Assembly: GCF_000513095.1 (NCBI RefSeq)
Contig: NZ_BAUT01000002.1
Coordinates: 107,409-171,408, forward strand
Direction of reading: 5' to 3'
DNA: 64,000 bases
DNA from: Halalkalibacter wakoensis JCM 9140
GTDB lineage: Bacteria > Bacillota > Bacilli > Bacillales > Bacillaceae_D
The position numbers were made by a program, and so were the translations under genes. A model generated the notes under the pieces. That model saw nothing but the letters and a program-made list of their open reading frames with translations, searched no databases and was not told where the DNA came from. This document shows positions 35,528 through 45,637 of this stretch, one piece after another; position 1 is the first letter of the stretch, and each line of letters begins with the position of its first letter.

Positions 35528-36061
35528 ATGTCTAAAATCGTTATTATCTCAGGTGGTCCTTCGAAAACGACAAGATTAAAAGGAATTGTTGATTATGCAA
35601 GCAACTATTTAAGCGCAAAAGGAATAGATGTTGAAGAGTTGCATGTCATTGATATTCCAGCTGAAGATTTAATTTTAGCGAAATTTAACAGTGATGCGGT
35701 AGTTGCTGCGAATAAAAAAGTAGAAGAAGCAGACGCTGTAATTGTCGCAAGTCAGGTATATAAGGCATCTTTTACAGGGATCTTAAAAACGTATTTGGAT
35801 CTTCTTCCGCAAAAAGGCTTAGAAAACAAAATTGTTCTTCCCTTAATGCTAGGCGGAACAATTGCTCATTTATTGGCAATTGACTACAGTTTAAAACCAG
35901 TTCTTGCCTCATTAGGAGCGCAAAATATGATTAAAGGTGTATACACCCTCGATACATGTGTCGTGCGTAATGATGATGGGAGTACAACGATTGAACAAGA
36001 AGCTAAAGAGCGATTAGAACGTTCATTTGCTGATTTAGTCGTTGAACTTAAAAAGCAATAA
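35528..36061 (+). CDS. NADPH-dependent FMN reductase (SsuE/MsuE-like)
   Basis: 177 aa flavodoxin-like fold. Seen: IVIISGGPSKTTRLKGI (phosphate loop), ADAVIVASQVYKASFTGILKTYLDLLPQ (FMN contact region) and LPLMLGGTIAHLLAIDYSLKPVLASLGA, the pattern of SsuE-type reductases that supply FMNH2 to monooxygenases. Known: SsuE normally works with the sulfonate monooxygenase SsuD, but no ssu genes are near, so the partner is unknown. Start ATG 35528 follows AGAGGAG; the longer frame from 35504 is rejected. Confidence 0.85.
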   Translation: MSKIVIISGGPSKTTRLKGIVDYASNYLSAKGIDVEELHVIDIPAEDLILAKFNSDAVVAANKKVEEADAVIVASQVYKASFTGILKTYLDLLPQKGLENKIVLPLMLGGTIAHLLAIDYSLKPVLASLGAQNMIKGVYTLDTCVVRNDDGSTTIEQEAKERLERSFADLVVELKKQ

Positions 36062-36075
36062 TCTGGTTCAATAAG

Positions 36076-36110
36076 AAAGAACGACATGAGTTTGATGTTC
36101 GTTCTTTTTT
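36076..36110 (+). terminator. Terminator of the FMN reductase gene
   Basis: AAAGAACGACAT pairs with ATGTTCGTTCTTT (one bulge), then T's. Confidence 0.82.
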
Positions 36111-36200
36111 GTGCTTCTAAAACGTAAAAGGTTCATGGTTGGTTTTACAATACATACAACTCACCCTATGTGGAAACATAGTAGTAAAGGGGTGAAGAGT

Positions 36201-36518
36201 ATGTTTATAAATTCAGCCAATACGGGCGGTAGTTCAGGCGCTCAACAGTTTCCTTTATTAGGCTTTTTTGATACTAATGATGACACAACAAACATTAAAG
36301 AAGCACATGATTCTTATGATATTTACGTTAATGAAGAATTTATAGGGAAAAAAGTTTTGTTGACGCAAAACGAACATGTTGACGATGTTGTTGATTTTCT
36401 TAAAAAGCAAGGAGTACAAAATATATCAGGCAAATTAAGCGGTGATCATTATAGTATCAGTTCTGAAGAGTCTGAACATGTGAAACAAATTCTTGAAACG
36501 TATTTAAATAATAGGTAA
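36201..36518 (+). CDS. Small acidic hypothetical protein
   Basis: 105 aa. Start ATG 36201 has AAAGGGGTG at the right distance; the longer frame from 36111 overlaps the preceding terminator and is rejected. The N-terminus is Gly/Ser-rich (NSANTGGSSGAQQFP), followed by a compact acidic module (YDIYVNEEFIGKKVLL...VVDFLKKQGVQNISGKLSGDHYSI). No family recognised, no membrane segment. Own terminator. Confidence 0.65.
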   Translation: MFINSANTGGSSGAQQFPLLGFFDTNDDTTNIKEAHDSYDIYVNEEFIGKKVLLTQNEHVDDVVDFLKKQGVQNISGKLSGDHYSISSEESEHVKQILETYLNNR

Positions 36519-36522
36519 GAAC

Positions 36523-36568
36523 AACGGTTTGTCTTGAAATTACATCTTTTAAGACAAACCGTTATTTT
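36523..36568. terminator. Bidirectional terminator between convergent genes
   Basis: A perfect 13-bp stem AACGGTTTGTCTT/AAGACAAACCGTT (36523-36535, 36551-36563). Confidence 0.8.
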
Positions 36569-36580
36569 GTCTCTATACTT

Positions 36581-37560
36581 TTAGTTTCCGAATATTTCAG
36601 GGTTGATTATAGAAGGAGGCTTTTCCCCCTTTAATCCACTTTTAAGATTATCGGCAGCGAGTTTTGACATGTTATACTCACATTCGGTCGTTGATGAACC
36701 GATATGTGGTAATGTAACTATATTTTTTAGTGAAAGTAATGGGTTCTTAGGGTTTGTTGGTTCCTCAGTGAAAACATCGATGCCTGCAGCTAAAATGTCC
36801 TTATTTTGTAATGCATCATAAAGAGCATCCTCATCTACATTTTTTCCTCGTGAACCATTAATAAAAATAGCTGTATTTTTCATTTTTTTAAATTGACGTT
36901 CTCCCATCAACTTCTCTGTTTCTTTTGTTGCAGGTACCATTAAACAAACGAAATCTGACTGTTCAAGAAGTTCATCTAGGTCACAATAAATAGCTTGGTA
37001 TGCCTCTTCAGCCTGTTTGTTCCTTGAACGATTATGATAGAGAATGTTCATTCCAAAGCCAAGGTTAGCTCTTTTAGCAATCGCACTGCCAATATTCCCC
37101 ATGCCAATGATACCAAGTGTCTTGTGATGAACGTCTACCCCGTATTGATCGGGTTGGAGGGAAATATTCCATTTTCCGTCTTTCACAAATTGGTTTAATT
37201 CGGGAATTCTTCTTGCTGTTGATAACATTAACCCAAAAATGGCATCAGCCGTTGTATCATCTAGGATTCCAGGTGTATTTGTCGCCATAATGTTTCGTTT
37301 TGTTAATTCGGCAACATCCAAATTATCATAGCCAACCGAAACGTTTGAAACTATTTTAAGGTTAGGGGATCGGTCTATCAACTCTTTTGAAACGTTTAAT
37401 GCTAATCCGATAATGCCATCTGCGTCTTCTAGTGCCCGGTCAAATGCTGGATCACCTATGTATTCATGGTTTTGAAAGCTTGTTACATGATAATCCTTTT
37501 TTATAGTTCTTCAATGATTCGATGATCGACTCTCATGTAAACGATAATGTTCTTCTTCAT
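36581..37560 (-). pseudogene. D-2-hydroxyacid dehydrogenase (glyoxylate reductase type), -1 frameshift near the N-terminus
   Basis: The real start is ATG 37560 behind AGAGGAG. The first 17 codons read MKKNIIVYMRVDHRIIE and run into a stop. The rest (KKDYHVTSFQNHEYIGDPAFD... onward) is in the next frame; one base is missing at about 37504/37505. The restored protein of about 325 aa has the NAD motif LGIIGMGNIGSAIAKRA, Arg in INGSRGKNVDE, Glu in DVFTEEP and His in LPHIGSST, a complete catalytic set. Known: such enzymes reduce glyoxylate, hydroxypyruvate or 2-ketogluconate. All other sequence is intact, so an error or very recent mutation is likely. Confidence 0.85.
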
Positions 37561-37700
37561 ACAATCTCCTCTCTACCGCATAGTTAAAAAAACTTTACCA
37601 CAAAAATGACCAAGATTAAATGGGAGAAAGTTTAAAGGAGGAGGGTTGACTAATTATCTAATTGCTATATAATGGCAATGTAAGCAAATTTAATAGATTA

Positions 37701-37797
37701 ACTAGGGGAGTCCAATGAGTTGGGCTGAGAAACAAGAACTTAGAAGATTGTTGACCCTTTGGACCTGATCTGGCTCATACCAGCGTGGGGAAGTTTA
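37701..37797 (+). promoter_or_regulatory. TPP riboswitch (THI element)
   Basis: It carries the conserved blocks GGGGAGTCC, GGGCTGAGA, ACCCTTTGGACCTGATCTGG and CATACCAGCGTGGGGAAG. Known: thiamine pyrophosphate binding shuts off downstream expression. A terminator hairpin (37831-37876) lies between it and thiC, so control is by transcription attenuation. Confidence 0.96.
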
Positions 37798-37830
37798 AGA
37801 GTGAGTTATGTTTATTTACTTCTATCAATT

Positions 37831-37876
37831 AGCCGGGTCCAAACCATTTGTTTGGTTCCGGCTTATTTTGTTTTTC
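37831..37876 (+). terminator. TPP-riboswitch-controlled terminator
   Basis: AGCCGGGTCCAAAC pairs with GTTTGGTTCCGGCT (one mismatch, one wobble), followed by a T-rich run, ahead of the thiC ribosome binding site. Confidence 0.85.
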
Positions 37877-37889
37877 TTCCCTTCCCTAG

Positions 37890-39725
<1,836 letters not shown>

Positions 39726-39746
39726 AAACCTATAGGAGGTTTCAAG

Positions 39747-39914
39747 ATGCATGTACCTGAGATTCAAAGAAAAATTGACGAACTCAAGCAGGACCTCCTT
39801 TTTTGGGAGAATTACTTAAAAGACCTTCAACAAAATTGTCAACATACGTTTGAAGGGGAAACGTTATATAGGAAGTGTTTGCATTGCGAGAAAATTGAAG
39901 TTCTGTATTACTAA
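39747..39914 (+). CDS. 55-residue coiled-coil protein with a CxxC zinc-binding-like end
   Basis: ATG 39747 is preceded by a strong TAGGAGG. It encodes an N-terminal helix (PEIQRKIDELKQDLLFWENYLKDL) followed by NCQHTF and YRKCLHCEKIE: Cys31, His33, Cys44 and Cys47 could bind one zinc. It starts 21 nt after thiC and is followed by a terminator, so it is probably co-transcribed with thiC under the TPP riboswitch. Similar short proteins occur in other Bacillus as I recall; role unknown. Confidence 0.75.
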   Translation: MHVPEIQRKIDELKQDLLFWENYLKDLQQNCQHTFEGETLYRKCLHCEKIEVLYY

Positions 39915-39924
39915 TGACTCGTAC

Positions 39925-39954
39925 ACCCAGGGGGGAAACCTCTTGGGTTTTTTT
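39925..39954 (+). terminator. Terminator of the thiC unit
   Basis: ACCCAGGGGG with CCTCTTGGGT (wobble pairs), then 7 T. Confidence 0.82.
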
Positions 39955-40026
39955 GTATGGTGTTGAAGGAATTGTTTTAAATTTGTCGAATGATATCAAA
40001 AAGAAACTAGGACAAAGGGTGGTAGC

Positions 40027-41172
40027 ATGATTACTAAATTCGTCATGCCTGAAGTGATTTTTGGAAGCGGTTCCATTAGTCAGGTTGGAGAATGTAGCTT
40101 ACGTTTAGGAGCAAAAAAGGTGTTGATCGTCTGTGATCCAGGGATTATTCATGAAGAATGCTTGGAAATCATCCTTATGAGCTGCAAAGAGGCTGGCATG
40201 GATTATGTCATATTTGATGATTTAACGGTTAACCCAAAAGACTTTGAAGTCGAGAAGGGGAAAGCACTGTATCTGGAACATGGATGTGATTCAGTGATAG
40301 GTTTGGGTGGGGGAAGTGCCATTGATGTAGCAAAAGCCATTGCTCTCCTGTCAACCAATAAAGGAACGATTCATGATTATGAAGGGATTGATCGTATTCA
40401 TGCGCCATTGCCCCCTCAAATTATGATACCAACAACGGCCGGGTCAGGTTCAGAAGTTTCACAGTTTTCCATTATTATTGATTCAAAGAGAAAGAAAAAG
40501 ATGACGATCGTCTCAAAATCATTGATTCCAGACATCGCCATCATTGATCCTCAAACCCTTTCGTCAAAAAGCCCGCAATTAACGGCTGCGACAGGTTTAG
40601 ACGTGTTAACACATGCTATTGAAGCATACGTTAGTGTGGCTGCAACACCTTTAACAGATGTACAAGCTACAAATGCCATTAAGCTCGTTGGTCAATATTT
40701 ACGACCTTCCGTGGCATCAAGATCCAATAAAGAAGCAAAAACGAAGATGGCGATGGCAAGTTTGCAGGCAGGGTTGGCTTTCTCTAATGCAATTCTTGGT
40801 GCTGTTCATGCCATGTCACACGCTGTGGGTGGACGTTTTCCCTTTCAACATGGAGATGTTAACGCAATTTTACTTCCGCATGTGATGGAGTTTAACTTAC
40901 TTGCTTGTCCAGATAAATTTGCAACAATTGCAGAAATGTTAGGGGAAGATCGTTTTGGGAAATCAACAATTCAACTTGCCTTGAGTGGAATTGAGAATGT
41001 TAGAAGATTGTCAAAAGATATAGGAGCTCCAAAGAGTCTCAAAGACATGGGGTTACATTCTGATCATATAAAAGAAATGAGTATAACAGCACTTGAGGAT
41101 GCTTGTATGATAACAAATCCTCGAGAAATATCTATTGTTGATGTTGAACGATTATTTCATCAGGCACTGTAG
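40027..41172 (+). CDS. Iron-containing alcohol dehydrogenase
   Basis: 381 aa, type III ADH. Seen: NAD-binding GLGGGSAIDVAKAIA (about residues 95-109), TTAGSGSEVS, and metal ligands Asp in TGLDVLTHAIEAY (with His) plus HAMSHAVGG and FQHGDVNA. Known: these enzymes interconvert alcohols and aldehydes, e.g. butanol, propanediol or 4-hydroxybutyrate. It is followed by a histidine kinase 8 nt and an NtrC-type regulator 2 nt later, one apparent operon, so it may be controlled by the system it is encoded with (inference). AGGGTGGTAGC precedes ATG 40027. Confidence 0.92.
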   Translation: MITKFVMPEVIFGSGSISQVGECSLRLGAKKVLIVCDPGIIHEECLEIILMSCKEAGMDYVIFDDLTVNPKDFEVEKGKALYLEHGCDSVIGLGGGSAIDVAKAIALLSTNKGTIHDYEGIDRIHAPLPPQIMIPTTAGSGSEVSQFSIIIDSKRKKKMTIVSKSLIPDIAIIDPQTLSSKSPQLTAATGLDVLTHAIEAYVSVAATPLTDVQATNAIKLVGQYLRPSVASRSNKEAKTKMAMASLQAGLAFSNAILGAVHAMSHAVGGRFPFQHGDVNAILLPHVMEFNLLACPDKFATIAEMLGEDRFGKSTIQLALSGIENVRRLSKDIGAPKSLKDMGLHSDHIKEMSITALEDACMITNPREISIVDVERLFHQAL

Positions 41173-41180
41173 GAGGATCC

Positions 41181-42830
41181 ATGAATAGTAGAATGGAAAT
41201 GATTGATCTTTTAACAGGAGTGAAATCTTCGAAAAGGAGTTATTACACAGAATTAAAAAAGACGGTTATTGAGCTCCAAAAGAAAAATATGCAATTAGAG
41301 ATTATCAATGAGGTAACAAAAAGCTTTAACGTTGATAAACCGATGGATGAAATGCTCGCTAATATACTAGAGAGACTAAATCAAATTTTCCCTATTCACC
41401 GGCTATATCTTTCTGTCATTGAAGGGAATGAATTAATTTTGAAAAATGTCTATCCTAGTTGTTCATTAACCATTCAGCCTAATACCTGTTTCCCTCTAAA
41501 GAATTCTTTATTTCAATCCGTTCTTGAAACAAAGCAGCCTATTATAAAGAATGAGTTTCAAGACCAAGAACCACCATTTTTTGAAAAAGATTCGCTTGAT
41601 AAATTAGGAACACAGTCGATGTTTCTTTATCCTTTAGAAAGCAAGGGAAACGTGGTAGGAGTATTCAGTTTTGAAAGCAAATCTGAAATTCCATATGAGG
41701 AAGCAGATTTTGTCTTTTTGCAACAATTATCTGATCAAATCGCCGCCTGTCTGGAGAATGTTCGCCTATATAGAACGGTCTTAAAAAGTAAAAAAGAATG
41801 GGAAGAAACGTTCAAATCTGTTCCAAGTATGATTTTTGTCGTTGACAGGAATGAAAAAATTACGTTATGCAATTATGCTGTTAAGCAATTTTTCCAATTA
41901 GATGACACCGCTATTTCTCAACGGACATTTTATGAATTGTTGCAAATGAATGCATCTGAAACCCCATTAGCTGAAACGTTACAAATGAAACAAAATGTTT
42001 CAAAACAAATCACCGTTCAAAATCGAATATGTGAAGTGGAATGTTATCCATCACTAAATAACAGTAACGAAGTAACAGAAGTGATTATTTACATGAACGA
42101 TGTAACGGAAAAGCGCCAAATTGAAGGACAATTGCTTCACTCAGGAAAGCTTGCAGCAATAGGAGAGATGGCAGCTGGTGTTGCGCATGAGTTAAATAAT
42201 CCTCTTACAGCTGTATTGGGGAATGCTCAATTATTATTACGAACAACGAAAAAGGAAACAAGTGAATTTAAACTATTAGAAGATATCCATCAATGTGGGA
42301 TTCGATGCAAACATATTATCCGAAGTTTACTGACGTTTTCAAGGCAGGATGAATATGAGTTTCAAGAGTGTTCGATGAATAAAGTTGTTGAACAAGTATT
42401 GCATTTGATTCGATATCAAATTGAACACCAAAACATCGAAATCAAACTTGCCTTAAGTGATTCATTACCGAAGATTAACGGCAGCTTACAACAATTAGAA
42501 CAAATTGCTATTAATCTATTGATTAATGCAAAGCAAGCGTTAGAAGAAATGGATTGTGAGAAGAAGCTCATTCAGATTGAAACGTATGAGAATAATGAAT
42601 CTGTTTGCTTGATGATAACGGATAATGGAACAGGAATCGAAGCAGACATGATTCAAAATATATTTAATCCATTTTTTACGACAAAAAAAGCAGTAAAAGG
42701 CTCCGGTCTTGGACTTTCGGTCAGCCTCGGGATTGCCAAATCTCATGGGGGTTCGATTGAAGTAGAAAGCCTCTATGGAAAAGGGAGTAGGTTTACATTG
42801 ATTCTCCCTAAAAAAGAGGAAAGGGGTTAA
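41181..42830 (+). CDS. Soluble GAF-PAS sensor histidine kinase (NtrB-like)
   Basis: 549 aa, no membrane helix. N-terminal helix, GAF domain (about residues 50-200), PAS domain (about 210-310: SMIFVVDRNEKITLCNYAVKQFF), HisKA with GVAHELNNPLTAVLGNAQ (phospho-acceptor His), HATPase with LLINAKQAL, DNGTGI, FNPFFTTK and GSGLGL. It overlaps functionally with the NtrC-type regulator gene 2 nt downstream. The GAF and PAS domains suggest an intracellular small-molecule or redox signal, perhaps an aldehyde/alcohol-related metabolite given the adjacent ADH. Confidence 0.92.
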   Translation: MNSRMEMIDLLTGVKSSKRSYYTELKKTVIELQKKNMQLEIINEVTKSFNVDKPMDEMLANILERLNQIFPIHRLYLSVIEGNELILKNVYPSCSLTIQPNTCFPLKNSLFQSVLETKQPIIKNEFQDQEPPFFEKDSLDKLGTQSMFLYPLESKGNVVGVFSFESKSEIPYEEADFVFLQQLSDQIAACLENVRLYRTVLKSKKEWEETFKSVPSMIFVVDRNEKITLCNYAVKQFFQLDDTAISQRTFYELLQMNASETPLAETLQMKQNVSKQITVQNRICEVECYPSLNNSNEVTEVIIYMNDVTEKRQIEGQLLHSGKLAAIGEMAAGVAHELNNPLTAVLGNAQLLLRTTKKETSEFKLLEDIHQCGIRCKHIIRSLLTFSRQDEYEFQECSMNKVVEQVLHLIRYQIEHQNIEIKLALSDSLPKINGSLQQLEQIAINLLINAKQALEEMDCEKKLIQIETYENNESVCLMITDNGTGIEADMIQNIFNPFFTTKKAVKGSGLGLSVSLGIAKSHGGSIEVESLYGKGSRFTLILPKKEERG

Positions 42831-42832
42831 AA

Positions 42833-44278
42833 ATGAAAAGCAACTTACGAAAAATCATTATTATTGATGATGAAATTGAAGTCGGAAATTTTTTGAAACA
42901 TTTATTAACTTTAAAAGGTTATGAAGTTGATGTAGGGCATAGTGGAGCAGAGTACCATGAATTAGTAGCAAAAAAGGCATACGATTTGGCGTTACTTGAT
43001 GTCAAACTTCCTGACACGAGTGGGCTGTCGTTACTCGCAAACATGAAAGCACATCATTCGCGTTGTAAGACCGTTATCATGACAGGATATAGCACGGTAA
43101 AAACTGCAGTTGATGCGATTAAGTTAGGAGCTAATGATTATATTGAAAAACCTTTTGATGATATTGATCAGCTCGAGGAATTGATAGACCAATTGCTTCA
43201 TAATACGGCTACTTCAGAACAGACACACATGTTAGAGCTAGCGGAGCAGGTAGGATTTGTGTTTGGACAAAGCGGTAGCATGCATCAACTCCTTACAACG
43301 GCGTATAAAATTTCAACCAAAAACGTAAATGTTTTAATCGATGGAGAAACAGGGACAGGGAAGGAAGTTCTTGCAAAATACATACACCAGGCGAGCAAAC
43401 GAAGAAATCAACCGTTTATTGCAATTAATTGCGGTGCCATTTCAGAAGCGCTTTTAGAAAGTGAACTGTTTGGACATGAAAAGGGAGCGTTTTCGGGTGC
43501 AGTAAAGGAGAAAAAGGGAATTTTTGAGATTGCCAGCAATGGGACGTTGTTTCTCGATGAAATTGGAGAAGCTTCCCCTTCTACACAAGTGAAGCTTTTA
43601 CGTGTGTTAGAGACGGGTGAATTTATGAGAGTGGGAGATGAAACGATTAGAAAAACAAATACAAGAATTATAGCAGCATCTCATGTTAACCTTGTAAAGG
43701 CTGTTGAAGAGAAAAAGTTTCGAGAAGATTTATTGTATCGATTGGATGTCGTCAAATTAACCATTCCACCGTTGCGGGAGAGAATTGGAGATTTACCTCT
43801 ACTAGTCTCACACTTATTAATAAAACAAAATTCAAATTTGAATTTTTCAGCGGATGTCATCGAACTTTTTAAAGAGTACAGCTGGCCTGGAAATATTCGT
43901 GAACTTAACAATATTACCAAACGTGCAGTTGCACTTGCAGAAGGGGAAGTAGCTATAATAACTAGATCATATCTTCCTGATAAATTGTTAGCAGTTAACG
44001 TACATGAACATCCGGAATCAAAGAAAAGTGAAAATCAAGAGGATTTTGAGAGTTATGTTACCCAATGGACTTCACAACTATTAAAGTTGTGGAAAGCAGA
44101 TGAGGATATAGAATTAGAAACGGTGTTAAAGAGAGTAAAAGAGCTAGAAACGATGATCGGAAAGGAGTTTGTACAGAAAACGCTAAAAGAAACAGTTGGG
44201 GACCGAAAAATAGCGGCAGAACGGCTACAAATTAGCATGAGAAAATTACGGTATTTGTTAAATGAAAAAGGAAGTTAG
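42833..44278 (+). CDS. Sigma-54-dependent response regulator (NtrC family)
   Basis: 481 aa. Receiver with Asp56 (ALLDVKLPD), AAA+ domain with Walker A DGETGTGKE, sigma-54-contact loop GAFSGA (normally GAFTGA, a conservative change), Walker B GTLFLDEIGE, arginine finger region RIIAASH...REDLLYRLDV, and a Fis-type C-terminal HTH (DRKIAAERLQISMRKLRYLL). Known: such proteins hydrolyse ATP to open sigma-54 (SigL) promoters. I see no -24/-12 promoter before the ADH gene; the only candidate in the window is at 51791. Confidence 0.93.
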   Translation: MKSNLRKIIIIDDEIEVGNFLKHLLTLKGYEVDVGHSGAEYHELVAKKAYDLALLDVKLPDTSGLSLLANMKAHHSRCKTVIMTGYSTVKTAVDAIKLGANDYIEKPFDDIDQLEELIDQLLHNTATSEQTHMLELAEQVGFVFGQSGSMHQLLTTAYKISTKNVNVLIDGETGTGKEVLAKYIHQASKRRNQPFIAINCGAISEALLESELFGHEKGAFSGAVKEKKGIFEIASNGTLFLDEIGEASPSTQVKLLRVLETGEFMRVGDETIRKTNTRIIAASHVNLVKAVEEKKFREDLLYRLDVVKLTIPPLRERIGDLPLLVSHLLIKQNSNLNFSADVIELFKEYSWPGNIRELNNITKRAVALAEGEVAIITRSYLPDKLLAVNVHEHPESKKSENQEDFESYVTQWTSQLLKLWKADEDIELETVLKRVKELETMIGKEFVQKTLKETVGDRKIAAERLQISMRKLRYLLNEKGS

Positions 44279-44283
44279 AAAGG

Positions 44284-44322
44284 GAGCTGACTCAGTTAGG
44301 TTTTTTTGAGTCAGCTCTTTTT
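44284..44322 (+). terminator. Terminator of the ADH-kinase-regulator operon
   Basis: A perfect 11-bp stem GAGCTGACTCA/TGAGTCAGCTC, then TTTTT. Confidence 0.9.
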
Positions 44323-44441
44323 GCTGATTTCTTTACGTGATCTTTTTGATTGATGGGCATACATATTTCAAAAGGTTAAATGAATGTTTTTTAGAAACGG
44401 AGAGAAAGTAAAAGAAATGAAATGTTACAGGAGGTGAATTC

Positions 44442-44936
44442 GTGAATCGTGTAGAAGAGCGTTTGTTTTTGTATGTCACTTCGGTTGTAGCAGCAGTTTT
44501 GTTACCTTTTGCGATTATAAAAAAACCATTAAAAGATTGGATTATCGTATATCTTGTTAGTTGCATTGGCAATTCCTATGCAGACCGATTTCTTGTGTCT
44601 AAAGGATATTTAGAATATAAAGTAAAGCCATTCTCCAAAAAGGTTCCCATTCACTTGCCATTTGATTTCTTGATATACCCATTGTTGCTCCTTTATTTTA
44701 ATCAATGGACTCTTCATAGTAAGCCAGCGGGGCTTTTGGGAAAGCTTTTCATTTTAGTTATTCCTCAAGTTATCATTGAAACAATTGCTGAGAAAAAAAC
44801 AAATTTAATTTCTTGGAAAAACGGCTGGAGTGGAACTCATTCTTTCATAAGTCTTTTAGTCAAATTTCTAATGTGCCGTTTTATTATCTCCATAATTAGA
44901 AAAGTGAACACCAAGCAGCTTTCAGTCCAGGATTAA
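44442..44936 (+). CDS. CBO0543-like polytopic membrane protein
   Basis: 164 aa with four to five hydrophobic helices. KPLKDWIIVYLVSCIGNSYADRFLVSKGYLEY and LPFDFLIYPLLLLYFNQWT resemble the CBO0543 family of small Firmicute membrane proteins. Start GTG 44442 follows CAGGAGGTG. Monocistronic with a strong terminator. Function unknown. Confidence 0.75.
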   Translation: MNRVEERLFLYVTSVVAAVLLPFAIIKKPLKDWIIVYLVSCIGNSYADRFLVSKGYLEYKVKPFSKKVPIHLPFDFLIYPLLLLYFNQWTLHSKPAGLLGKLFILVIPQVIIETIAEKKTNLISWKNGWSGTHSFISLLVKFLMCRFIISIIRKVNTKQLSVQD

Positions 44937-44953
44937 TGTTATATTTTTAATAA

Positions 44954-44992
44954 GGCGAGGACCTAACATAATGGTTAGGTTCTCGTCTTTTT
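44954..44992 (+). terminator. Terminator after the CBO0543-like gene
   Basis: GGCGAGGACCTAAC pairs with GTTAGGTTCTCGTC (two G-T wobbles), then TTTTT. Confidence 0.88.
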
Positions 44993-45025
44993 ATACTCTT
45001 TTACGACTAAAAAGTAATGAAGGTT

Positions 45026-45070
45026 TCCTACAATATGATGGTGCAAATAGAAAGAGCGAGATTTTATAAT
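45026..45070 (+). promoter_or_regulatory. TCCTACA dyad site and promoter of the thioesterase-CoA ligase unit
   Basis: The site TCCTACAATATGATGGT (45026-45042) fits CC-N2-CA-N3-TG-N2-GG perfectly. A -10 TATAAT lies at 45065-45070, 22 nt after the site, so the dyad abuts the -35 position, where no good -35 is present. The same layout is found at 51556 and 56227. No second copy was found 32 bp away here. Confidence 0.6.
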
Positions 45071-45104
45071 GAAAATACAGAAATTTTAATAAATTAATTA
45101 AAAA

Positions 45105-45118
45105 TGAATGCGCTTTCT
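45105..45118 (+). promoter_or_regulatory. Weak cre-like (CcpA) box
   Basis: TGAATGCGCTTTCT matches TGWAANCGNTNWCA except at positions 5 and 14. It lies about 30 nt after the presumed transcription start. Confidence 0.35.
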
Positions 45119-45149
45119 TATGCTGGTTGTAATAATGGGAGGGAATGTT

Positions 45150-45551
45150 ATGAGAACAATTGAGTATACGTTTGAAGTGAAGTGGGGAGATACAGACGCA
45201 GCAGCTATCGTGTTTTATCCTAATTTTTATAAATGGATGAATGAAGCTTCGCATCATTATTTTGCTGAAATAGGATATAAACCGTCTAAGCTTTTTGAAG
45301 AAGAAAAAGTCGGAATGCCCTTATTAGAGGCGACTTGTCAATTTAAAACTCCTCTGTTATTTGAGGATATTGTTACCGTGTATTCAACGATTTCTGAAGT
45401 GCGTAATAAAGTTATTATGATGGAACATGTGTTTAAAAGAGAAGAGACGGTTGTAGCTACAGGAAAGGAAGTACGTGCTTGGACGAGTTTTGAAGGAACA
45501 CCAAAAGCGATTCCAGTACCCGAGAAACTTCGTGAGAAAGCATTGGGATAA
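45150..45551 (+). CDS. Acyl-CoA thioesterase, 4-hydroxybenzoyl-CoA thioesterase family
   Basis: 133 aa hot-dog fold. Seen: VKWGDTDAAAIVFYPNFYKWMNEASHHYF, the catalytic Asp and loop of the Pseudomonas-type 4HBT family (GDCDPAGIVWYPNY in the founder). Start ATG 45150 has GGGAGGG upstream. First gene of a unit with an MBL-fold hydrolase, acyl-CoA dehydrogenase and PaaK-like CoA ligase, so it probably releases a free acid or rescues CoA from a pathway intermediate. Substrate not determinable. Confidence 0.88.
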   Translation: MRTIEYTFEVKWGDTDAAAIVFYPNFYKWMNEASHHYFAEIGYKPSKLFEEEKVGMPLLEATCQFKTPLLFEDIVTVYSTISEVRNKVIMMEHVFKREETVVATGKEVRAWTSFEGTPKAIPVPEKLREKALG

Positions 45552-45637
45552 CGGACTTCCTAGAAGAGTCAAACCGATTTCACCTCCACCTGGGAAGTAC
45601 GTACTCTTTTTTTCAAAACGAAAGAGGATGATAATCA

